Below, piece after piece: positions 56,267 to 64,000 of a stretch of 64,000 nt of DNA (position 1 is the first letter of the stretch; each line of letters starts with the position of its first letter). This DNA comes from Cenococcum geophilum 1.58. Its lineage: Eukaryota > Ascomycota > Dothideomycetes > Gloniales > Gloniaceae. The stretch is from NCBI GenBank assembly GCA_001692895.1, contig KV748191.1:2542001-2606000 (forward strand), given 5' to 3'. Below the pieces are notes generated by a model. It saw only the letters and a list, made by a program, of their open reading frames with translations. It did no database searches and had not been told where the DNA came from. The position numbers and the translations under genes were made by a program.

Positions 56267-57442
56267 TTAGAAATACCATGGCAACTCTTTATTCCTCTTC
56301 TGCGCCATCAAGCAGATAGTCTCTGGAACTCGATCCGACTCCTTCCCCATATACCATCCACCATTAATGAGTGCTAGCTCTTTCCATTTCCATTCCTTCA
56401 TCTTATCTCCCGACTTGGGGTCTAAATCAGCTAGGCGGGCTTCCACTGCAGGAGTCCTCCCATCAAAATAAATTCTGATGAACATAGAACAATCCCGTAA
56501 GGTCATGGCTAGCTTGAGCATCTCTGCCCCAGCGCAATGGTGATCCTCTCCATCATAGTCGTCAAGGTACTGGTGTGACAAAATGCCGACGGGGTCGAAT
56601 TGTCTCTGAGCTTTCTCAAGCTGTTTGAGGAGGTTGAAGCCAGGGCCTGTGGTGAGGTATTCTGCGACGTTATTGATTACCTGCACTTGCGCTAGAACTG
56701 GCTGTTCCTTGAAAGCTTGTTTTTGGCATAACCGTCCGGATACTATCGATACGATAGTCTTGTAATCCCCTGAAACTAGGGCAAGCGGGCAAATCGGTCG
56801 TATGGGGTGGTTTTGTGGTTTACCTTGCGCTCTGGCCTTTGAATCCCTCTGAGCCCTTGTTGCGCAGGTGCGGCACCGTTCAGCGTGTGGTGGGGCATTT
56901 GGAGATTGGAGGAGCCATTTCGGTTTGAGTTCCAAAGTTGTCGATATTCCGGGTTGTGAAGACATGTCCGTGATCAAGAGTCCCTTGTATTCGTCTGTCT
57001 CGACCAGAGTACCCACACGGCTTTCTGGTCGTTCCCGTGAAGAGTCCATCTTGGCCAGGCGAGAATTCAGGACTTCTATAACTGAGTCGTCGAGGGAAAT
57101 AAGTTCATGGGCAACAAGATGCTTTTCGTCGAACATTGGTTTAATTTTACTTTCGAAATGTATGTCGATGACATGGCATTTGGGGGCATTCGGCACATCT
57201 TTACTGAGGCGGAGGACTTTTCCCTCGATAAGAGGTAGAGGGTATTGTCCTTCATCAACAAAAAAGACTGCAAAGGCATCATCCCATAGAGTAAGAGGAA
57301 TAAGAAGTGGCTGAATGGCTAAGACGATGTTGGCAGCTCCTTCGGCTAAGTATCGCAAAGTGTAGACCTGATATTTGCCGATGTGATCCTCGGAGGCGAG
57401 GTAACAGATTGTCATTCTGTAATCATTCCAGAAATATGCCAT
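56267..57442 (-). CDS. IPK1: inositol-pentakisphosphate 2-kinase
   Basis: Phosphorylates Ins(1,3,4,5,6)P5 at the 2-position to make InsP6, which supports mRNA export and other nuclear functions. A single exon of 391 codons from ATG 57440-57442. The family N-terminal nucleotide loop is RYLAEGAANIVLAI. The conserved lysine-containing signature ELKPKWLLQSPNAP is followed by the Cys cluster ERCRTCATRAQRD. LVSGDYKTIVSIVSGRLCQK and the C-terminal LAMTLRDCSMFIRI complete the pattern. An N-terminal segment with DEGQYPLPLIEGKVLRLSKD replaces the usual EVLRIRK block. Length is normal. It is head-to-head with the ECM15-like gene 464 bp away. Confidence 0.92.
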   Translation of the reverse strand: MAYFWNDYRMTICYLASEDHIGKYQVYTLRYLAEGAANIVLAIQPLLIPLTLWDDAFAVFFVDEGQYPLPLIEGKVLRLSKDVPNAPKCHVIDIHFESKIKPMFDEKHLVAHELISLDDSVIEVLNSRLAKMDSSRERPESRVGTLVETDEYKGLLITDMSSQPGISTTLELKPKWLLQSPNAPPHAERCRTCATRAQRDSKARAQGKPQNHPIRPICPLALVSGDYKTIVSIVSGRLCQKQAFKEQPVLAQVQVINNVAEYLTTGPGFNLLKQLEKAQRQFDPVGILSHQYLDDYDGEDHHCAGAEMLKLAMTLRDCSMFIRIYFDGRTPAVEARLADLDPKSGDKMKEWKWKELALINGGWYMGKESDRVPETICLMAQKRNKELPWYF

Positions 57443-57906
57443 GATTAGTAGAAGAAACGAGGGAGATGTTTGACAGAGTGATTTTTGTTTATAAATTCGC
57501 AGAGGATAATATTTACGACGTTTAGGGAATTAAAAGAAGTCCTACATTGTGAGTTCATGACTATAAACCAAATAAGCATCCAGTAAGGAAGGAGACCCTC
57601 TGTTGATGTCGTTGTCCAAATGAGCCCCAGACCGCCGCTACTCCGTAAATAAGATGATCGCTGTGTAAGGACACCTGGAAATGATGGTATAAATTCTGAT
57701 GTGAAAAGAATATGAATGTAATATGCCTTTAAGATTCCTCTGGGGTGGATGGTGAGATGTTGTGATTGGGTAAGGGGTTAACCATAGGTGTTTCTTTCGC
57801 GTACAGTAAGGCAGACGTTCCTGCGCTACTGACTGCGCCACTACGAAATTTTCCATTTTTAAGAGCCGAATTGATATCCAACAACCCATTTGAGCGTCCT
57901 TCCAAA
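57443..57906. promoter_or_regulatory. bidirectional promoter of IPK1 and the ECM15-like gene
   Basis: 464 bp between divergent starts. It must serve both genes. No named site is claimed. Confidence 0.45.
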
Positions 57907-58387
57907 ATGTCGTCCCATAGCCTCTCAGATCTTGCAACTCCTCCAGCTTGCACCGCGGATTTCTGTCTTATTCCACTTGGTACTCCCACAGCATCAGTGT
58001 CAAAAGAAGTTGCTGAGGTACAGAGACTTTTGAAGCGGTCTGGATTGAACTACTCAATGCATTCGGCAGGAACTACTGTCGGTAAGTGGCTCGTTCACAC
58101 CGCAGTGTTCAATGTCCACTAATGAGGATGTTCTAGAGGGCTCGTGGGATGAAGTGATGGTGAGTTGTCCATTTGACGTCGCGCTCGGTTGAACGCTAAT
58201 TGGACCACCGCAGAGAATCATTGGTCAATGTCATGCCATGCTGCACGCGAATGGAGTAGTTAGAATTCAAAGCGATATACGCGTCGGAACAAGGACTGAT
58301 AAGAAGCAATCATTCGATGACAAGGTTGCTGCTGTCCGCAAAATATTGGATGCGGATGAGAAGGCGGTGGAGGAGTCCAACAAATGA
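57907..58387 (+). CDS. ECM15: Ecm15 / UPF0045 (MTH1187/YkoF-like) thiamine-binding-type protein
   Basis: Small ferredoxin-like tetramer of the DUF77 family, whose bacterial members bind thiamine-type ligands. Three exons join in frame: 57907-58081, 58137-58159 (only 23 nt) and 58214-58387, giving 123 residues. Motifs are DFCLIPLGTPTASVSKEVAE, QRLLKRSGLNYSMHSAGTTV, the short exon EGSWDEVM, then GQCHAMLHANGVVRIQSDIR and VGTRTDKKQSFDDKVAAVRK. The second strand pair SMHSAGTTVEG carries the expected TxxEG. Cellular role in fungi is unclear; yeast ECM15 was named from a cell-wall screen. Intact. Confidence 0.9.
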
Positions 58388-59212
58388 GGCTTTTCAACTT
58401 TCATCTGGTTGGCAAGCATGATCAATAAACCCCTTTGGGAAATCCATTGGATAGATAGTCGCGGTGGCTTGGTGTATTGGAAGCAAGGAGGCTTTCGGAG
58501 AATCAAATATTTCTATATATGGCTTTTTTCGGCATTCCGAGACATCCACCGGCATGTCTAGCTACTGCGATAATCCAAGACGTTTCCTTATTTATGTGCC
58601 CGTGCGGTTCTAGAAACTATCGAGTATTGGTTCGTTGGGCAGTCAATAGTGAATGACCATCTTCATTACACGACTCAATTACAACCCCTTTTCTCTTCGT
58701 GGAAGGAGGAATACAAAACATGGAGGTGTGTTACTGAGATGCCTGGGCAAGGCCTGTTAGGTGAAGAAAAACAGGGCAGTTTTGAAAATCTATCCGGGTT
58801 TCAGGAGCAATTTTGTTGTTGTGTTCGGGTGTGGCTACACGTGACGCAGCATGCATCATGACGAAAAAATCGCTCCCGGCGCAAATGCATGCACTAGCTT
58901 TCGCAAGGCAAAAGCAAAGCCGCATCCTTTCCCGAAAATTTCCCTCCCATTCTCACACCACACCGTCTTTCCATTTCAATTCCGAAATATATACCTACTC
59001 TCCCGCGTTCCTTCACTGTTTACCGAGCTAATTCACTTATTGTACTTCTCCTGGTCCAGCATTCTTTTTCCTGCCAGTTCATGGTAGCTCCCGTTCACGC
59101 GGCGACCAAAGGCATGCACGCGACAGGATCAGCTCCATCACCTGAACCATCCATCTATTAAATTCCATTAATACACCTTCATCCTCTTGCGACCATATCC
59201 CTCATCGAAGAG
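58388..59212. promoter_or_regulatory. spacer and MDM34 upstream region
   Basis: About 820 bp: the 3' flank of the ECM15-like gene, then the MDM34 promoter. Several short frames on both strands are unsupported. Confidence 0.4.
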
Positions 59213-61006
59213 ATGGCCTTCAACTTCAACTGGTCGCCTCTTATGGCGGATACCTCGCGCGCGAGGGATATGTTAACCACAGCTCTTAACAAATCCCCGA
59301 AACCTCCTATCATCGTCGACGATATCATCGTAACGGAGTTGAATATGGGATCGACACCACCTGAGTTGGAAATACTTGAGGTTGGTGACCTAGCGGAAGA
59401 TAGGTTTCGAGGGATTTTCAAGATGTCATATACCGGAGACGCTTTCTTGACTCTCAAGACCAGAGTACAAGCCAATCCTCTAAACACATACCTATCGGCA
59501 AAACCAACATTCGCATCTCCTCAGCCTTTAGCTGCGGCATCTGGATTAACAATACCTCTACAAATAACCCTATCGGATATTCGGCTGTCGGGTTTCGTCA
59601 TACTGGTCTTTTCCCGTCAAAAGGGTCTTACATTAGTGTTCCGAAACGATCCTCTCGAATCGCTCAAAGTATCTTCAACCTTTGATTCGATACCGTTTGT
59701 TCGGGATTACTTACAAAAGGAAATCGAGGGACAATTGCGGGTGCTCTTCATGGAGGATCTACCGGCTATTCTTCATCGGCTATCACTACGACTCTGGTCT
59801 CCGGAATATCAAGAGATGGACGATGAGAAAGCAGCTGATAGCTCCAAAGATACCACAGCACCGATAGATCCTCTTGCGAGTCCCCCTCAAGACGCGATTG
59901 ACGCATTCGGAAATCCTCTTGACGAAAGTCAAATTTCATCACTCTCTCTTGGTCCTTCTGAGACACACGCATCGTTTTCTCAGAAGAACCTTCTTCGTCT
60001 TGCCGCCCTTACCGAATCACATCGTACCCTCTCACTCTTTACGCCTTCGATGAGAGAAGCTGTTTTCAGAGCTTGGGCTGGAGCAGCCGAACGCGATCAC
60101 TCTGGTACAAACACGCCTTCGCTCACTTTATCTAGCTTGTCTCGCATACAATCCTCTTTCAGCAACAGTGTGAAATCTAACACGTCATCAATCGCGTCTG
60201 GTAGCACCGGGAATGAAACAACTAGCTCTCAGCCAACACTGCAGAGCTTCGGTTCAACTGGATTAGGTGGAGGAAGATCACGGACACACCCTTCGCGGAA
60301 AAGAAAGAACAGGGTTGTAAACCTACGTCGTGATCAGACTGACACCGATTCGGCAAGTGTCAGCACTGAACCTTCTGTAGATGCGCCGAGTATCATAATC
60401 TCTGATACGTCCGTTATTCCCGAGGAGAACGAAGATATCTCATCACCTCCAAGATCTCCTACAATGGGTCTACGCTTCCACAGTCGAAATGGCAGTCTAG
60501 ACGTTGGCGAACCATCTCAAATCCTCGAACAGAACTCATCGGAAAGTGCAACTCCAACAACACCAAAACTGGCTGACACACCAAAATCTTCAAAATCAAA
60601 GTCGAAAGCCAAAATCTCCACGCCAGATCTCTCAGAGAAACCCAAAACATTTACATCCCCGACCTCGAAGCCTCCTTCAACTCCTATTCGTTACCCACAC
60701 CCTACTCGAATGCTCCGCTCCTTGTCGCTCGACAAGATTCCCTTCCCTCAAAATGCCTCCGTTACTTCCAACTCACGGTTGCCAATGTCTCCTCCATACA
60801 CCGAGTCTGCTTTACCGGGTGGAATCCTCGAGCAGGCATGGATGATGAAGATGGCAGCAGAGATTGCGAGGAAGGTCATGGATGATGAAGATGGCAGCAG
60901 AGATTGCGAGGAAGGTGCAGGAAGAGAAAGACAAGGAGGCAAAGCTGGAGAGAGAAAACGCGGGAAATGGAAATCGGCAATCCAGACCTCATTCGAACAA
61001 AGTTGA
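59213..61006 (+). CDS. MDM34: Mdm34, ERMES complex subunit (C-terminus altered by frameshift)
   Basis: Outer-mitochondrial-membrane subunit of the ER-mitochondria encounter structure, carrying an SMP lipid-transfer domain. ATG at 59213 opens [20 protein letters not shown]; residues 1-195 are the SMP domain ([60 protein letters not shown]). A long Ser/Thr-rich disordered part follows, with a basic patch ([19 protein letters not shown]). Near the end, [15 protein letters not shown] is the conserved helix. A 40-bp tandem duplication (60837-60916) then shifts frame, so this product ends in a novel tail ([13 protein letters not shown]) at 61006. The expected tail ([10 protein letters not shown]..., ending EAPPAYVA with a PPAY motif) lies in the next frame to 61067. 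Confidence 0.92.
   Translation: MAFNFNWSPLMADTSRARDMLTTALNKSPKPPIIVDDIIVTELNMGSTPPELEILEVGDLAEDRFRGIFKMSYTGDAFLTLKTRVQANPLNTYLSAKPTFASPQPLAAASGLTIPLQITLSDIRLSGFVILVFSRQKGLTLVFRNDPLESLKVSSTFDSIPFVRDYLQKEIEGQLRVLFMEDLPAILHRLSLRLWSPEYQEMDDEKAADSSKDTTAPIDPLASPPQDAIDAFGNPLDESQISSLSLGPSETHASFSQKNLLRLAALTESHRTLSLFTPSMREAVFRAWAGAAERDHSGTNTPSLTLSSLSRIQSSFSNSVKSNTSSIASGSTGNETTSSQPTLQSFGSTGLGGGRSRTHPSRKRKNRVVNLRRDQTDTDSASVSTEPSVDAPSIIISDTSVIPEENEDISSPPRSPTMGLRFHSRNGSLDVGEPSQILEQNSSESATPTTPKLADTPKSSKSKSKAKISTPDLSEKPKTFTSPTSKPPSTPIRYPHPTRMLRSLSLDKIPFPQNASVTSNSRLPMSPPYTESALPGGILEQAWMMKMAAEIARKVMDDEDGSRDCEEGAGRERQGGKAGERKRGKWKSAIQTSFEQS
60837..60916 (+). repeat. 40-bp perfect tandem duplication inside MDM34
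   Basis: 60837-60876 and 60877-60916 are identical, beginning CATGGATGATGAAGATGGC. Because 40 is not a multiple of three, the duplication changes the downstream frame. Confidence 0.95.
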
Positions 61007-61067
61007 GGGGTTGTGGGCGAGAAGCGAAGACGATGAAGTTGAAGCTCCGCCAGCTTATGTTGCATAG

Positions 61068-62078
61068 GCTGGTAGAGGAAGTCAAGAGCTTCAGTAATGA
61101 TTAATGACTTTATGAGCTACGAATCGCTGTATACTATTTCTCTTCGTGTCCATTATTGCTGCTATTCCCATTGTTAATATTGCTAAATCAAGCGTGTACA
61201 ATAGTGTAGGTGTTAGGAATCTCCGTTGGTGGGCGTACGGCGGCGTTTTGTTTTATAGTCTTTTCCATCTTCCACTCTATATTTTATCAATGGGAACAGG
61301 GCCCCACAATTTGGGTTCGGTGGTAGGGCGCGTCTTTATCAAACAGGTTTTGGAACTTTAGAAATACCCTCAGTCCATCGCTGAACTTCTTTTTAATTTT
61401 TTGTACAGGCAATTTGTAATTCTGTCGTTTGGTTGCGTACATACCCACTCCACTCTCGCTTCATTTCTTTTGTTAGCCTTGAAGGCTAAAAACCAGATTT
61501 ACCTAAGAATTTAAACCAGATTTGATATTTGGGACGTAATGTTGCCTGATTCAGCACCGTGAAGCGTTTGAGTTAGCTGACAAAATACAGTCCAGGAGAT
61601 TAATCAAAGGCTCAAGAATCTCTTTAGGTAATTAGTAGCTGGTTTTTTTTAACTGGCAGCTAAGTAAAGGTTTCGCCCTCTTCCGTATTAAGGCCACTCT
61701 AGATTGACCCTTTTTTTGCCATGATAAGATACTTTGGACATGTCTCCAAAGGTCTTTGAAGTGGGTCAATGACCATAAGGACTAAAAGAACTTGCGTCTG
61801 GGGCTAAAAGTATTATGGCCGCAAAATTTTGGTATATATCTTTGCCTTAGATCTTGTAGACCCTTTTAAAGGCACATGAATATCCATTTACACATGTGTT
61901 GCATGAGAACCACTAGACAAACTCCCCTTCGCACAGAGTATATCTCGAAACATTCTTTGCATGGAGAACACCTTAGTTCGAATAATCAATCAATGGAATA
62001 CAATGAGCGACATCGTTCCGGTGAATTTACTAATCTCAAAGTCATAGCGCCTCCAAAATAGCGTCTCTATGCTAATAT
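61068..62078. other. gene-free convergent region
   Basis: About 1 kb after MDM34, with T-rich and AT-rich patches (61380-61700). It holds the 3' regions of two convergent genes. No repeat or gene recognised. Confidence 0.4.
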
Positions 62079-62471
62079 TCAATCGTCGGGTTCTTCATCC
62101 CACCTCTGAACACCTTCGGGGATCTTGACAACCGCTCGGGAGCACCAAATATGCTTTGCCTTGCTCCAGTCCAGCCCTTCCAAACATCCTCCTTTTACGC
62201 TCACGGTCTTCTTGCCTTGGCGGCTGTGTAAGACCCGTGCCCCGCAAATCGTGCAGAAATAGCAGTCCAGTAAGCCACCGCTGTCAGTTTTACGGGTGTA
62301 ACATGAAAGCGGCAGATTATCTGGGAGAGGGAACGCTGGGAAGATGGCAGATGTCCCGAAAGCTGAGGATGACTGTTTACGACATTCGATGCAGTGGCAG
62401 TGGTAGAGATCTAGAGGTTCGGGAGTTGGCGTCTTGAATTGGACGGCACCACACTGGCAGGATGCTTGCAT
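62079..62471 (-). CDS. GFA/CENP-V-domain zinc protein (Mss4-like fold)
   Basis: A single exon of 130 codons, ATG at 62469-62471. Family of glutathione-dependent formaldehyde-activating-like proteins, a zinc-binding Mss4-like fold. Zinc ligand cysteines are in SCQCGAVQF, HCHCIECRKQSSSAFG and DCYFCTICGARVLHS. The strand AFGTSAIFPAFPLPD and the closing HIWCSRAVVKIPEGVQRWDE are also typical. Most fungal members lack proven enzyme activity, so the substrate is unknown. Length is normal and the gene is intact. Confidence 0.9.
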   Translation of the reverse strand: MQASCQCGAVQFKTPTPEPLDLYHCHCIECRKQSSSAFGTSAIFPAFPLPDNLPLSCYTRKTDSGGLLDCYFCTICGARVLHSRQGKKTVSVKGGCLEGLDWSKAKHIWCSRAVVKIPEGVQRWDEEPDD

Positions 62472-62630
62472 AGTCGATTTGATACTAAGTTGAAATTCTA
62501 ATGCGAGTTAATTGTATTACTGCTGACTGCGTGAAACTGAGTGACGTAGGTTCTCCCGCAGGTTTGAGGTTGAAATTCACTGTGCCTGGAGGAACGTTGG
62601 TTCCGAAAGGAGTTTAATACCGCTCGTCTG

Positions 62631-62855
62631 CCCTCTCGTTGGTCAAATATTTTCGCCCTCATTGGTTAAATCTTCTCGCCCTTTTATTTGTTAAATTTTC
62701 TCGCCCTCTTATTTATCAAATCTTCTCATGCTCTTATTTATTAAATATTCTCACGCTCTTATTTATTAAATCTTCTCACGCTCTTATTTATTAAATCTTC
62801 TCACGCTCTTATTTATTAAATCTTCTCGCCCTCTTATCAGTTAGCCTTTTACCTC
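62631..62855. repeat. 25-bp AT-rich tandem repeat, about nine units
   Basis: Units of the type CTCTTATTTATTAAATCTTCTCACG follow one another with small changes. The first ones (62640-62700) are more diverged (TTGGT, TTTGT), while the central four are nearly identical. Confidence 0.9.
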
Positions 62856-62859
62856 TTTA

Positions 62860-64000
62860 GGCTAATTAACGCATTCTCTTCGGAATTTCTTCGCGCCGCC
62901 AGTGTAGTCAGTTAGGAGGTGTAGGTAGGAGAGGGGATTCTTAAGTGTATCCGCTCATTGAGATCGGCTTGTTATTCGCTTGGGTGTAAACGTTCTATCT
63001 CCTTTGCAAAGTGGATCGTAGCTTTAACCGCCATAAAAACGTATGTATGTATATATATATATTCTATTATAGCCATATACCAACTAGGGTATGGGCCGTT
63101 ACAAAGCGCTAACTAAATACTTCCTGCCATTAATATGCTTGCTCTAGTTTAGAAGCTAACTATAAGAACTATATATCTATTACCTAACACTATACTTAAC
63201 CAAGGAAAAAATAAAGGAAAGTAATGTGTTACTATTAGAAGAAAGTTGGAGTTTAGAGGCGAGTCTAAGTAGTTTTTAACGCCTTGTGTCCATAGGGCTA
63301 TTCTAGCGTTATACGTTTCTTAATTAGTAATATACTAGTAGAGGCACGTATAGAGGAGGCTCGCGGTATATTCGGTTAGATAATTAGAGGAATTCTTAAG
63401 AGTTTTTGCTTATTAACGTTAACTTCTATACTCTTTATATTTTATACGCTTAAATATAAACGTCCGGTCTCCTTTATAAATTTAATTATAGCTTTAACTA
63501 CGCTAATGTCTAGCTTCTAGCGCTTAATTAGGCTATTAATATTCCTACCTCCTTCTTATCTACGTAAGTAGCCTCCTAATATATATAATAGATCCCCAAA
63601 TTAATCTCTATATTACTCTCTTAGTTTAATCCTTTACTATACCTACCTCCTACAAAAGAAGAGGAAGTGCTGTATTAATTTTTTAAGCCTATAGTTATAT
63701 AATACTATCTCTAATATATTAATTTTATAGAGATATTTCTTTAGAAATAACTTGCTAGTCTATAGCTATATAAAAATAGCAGTTTCTAAGCTAATTAGCT
63801 ACTAGTATAATCCTATAGCCTTTTTAAGGTAGAATACTGCGTTAATCTTCCTTATAAACTTACCTATATTAAATCTTCCTAATAGAAGCGGTTTTATTAT
63901 TATCTTAGCTCTTTCTAAGGCTTACATTATAAGGTACTATAGGAGGCCGTCTCTCTATAGTAGCTCCTCGCTCTCTAGTTTTATTACTACTTTAGTAAGC
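62860..64000. repeat. AT-rich RIP-like repeat DNA at the right edge
   Basis: Strongly AT- and TA-rich with no open frame, typical of RIP-damaged transposon DNA. A segment at about 62978-63038 (GTAAACGTTCTATCTCCTTT...GTAGCTTTAACCGCC) reappears more AT-rich at about 63449-63508 (ATAAACGTCCGGTCTCCTTT...ATAGCTTTAACTACG), a direct repeat diverged mainly by transitions. It continues beyond the window. Confidence 0.7.

Noticed and set aside
62631..62855. Regular 25-bp repeats that might recall a CRISPR array
   Set aside because: Units abut without spacers and the genome is eukaryotic; it is a simple AT-rich tandem repeat.

Overview
The window comes from a filamentous ascomycete (Pezizomycotina). 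Genes are intron-rich, with short GT..AG introns of about 45-80 nt, often carrying a CTAAC/CTGAC-type branch site. There is a Woronin-body HEX1 gene, fungal-specific Zn2Cys6 and C2H2 regulators, a NACHT-WD40 STAND gene and AT-rich, transition-biased repeats of the kind left by repeat-induced point mutation (RIP). The style of several uncharacterised genes suggests Leotiomycetes, but that is inference. Three single N bases (19129, 28254, 30639) mark an assembly draft.

Layout. 0-6 kb: an intact D-2-hydroxyacid dehydrogenase (six exons) and an intact FabG-like SDR (four exons), followed by decayed metabolic genes (truncated tyrosinase, MFS transporter with an internal stop, NmrA-like reductase with stop and frameshifts). 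6-19 kb: a C2H2-ankyrin fusion divergent from a second C2H2 protein, a broken small gene, a five-exon Zn2Cys6 transcription factor, a poorly coding stretch, an intact four-exon gene of an Uma2/PD-(D/E)XK-like fungal family, and an N-terminal fragment of an isopenicillin-N-synthase-like dioxygenase. 19.6-21.5 kb: HEX1 with an unusual AUG-free upstream reading frame. 22-26 kb: no gene I can support. 26-43 kb: housekeeping and conserved genes (NFX1-type helicase, SPT8 of SAGA, a large acidic protein, a HAD phosphatase and a 1075-residue orphan). 43.9-45.1 kb: a low-complexity protein.

45.9-52.9 kb: two inverted, RIP-like arms of about 400 bp with a probable TA duplication bound a 7 kb segment. 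Inside it a truncated PigL_N-type gene is divergent from a NACHT-WD40 gene whose WD repeats form a 125-bp minisatellite. This is the most unusual part of the window. 53-62.5 kb returns to ordinary genes (PLC-like GPI protein, small calycin-like protein, IPK1, ECM15-like, MDM34 of ERMES, GFA-domain protein). The last 1.5 kb is tandem-repeat and AT-rich repeat DNA.

The window links organelle biology (HEX1, MDM34), chromatin and RNA control (SPT8, NFX1 helicase), inositol phosphate signalling (IPK1) and non-self recognition (NACHT-WD40). I see no single pathway joining these genes. The metabolic genes at the left end may be the ruin of a small secondary-metabolism cluster.
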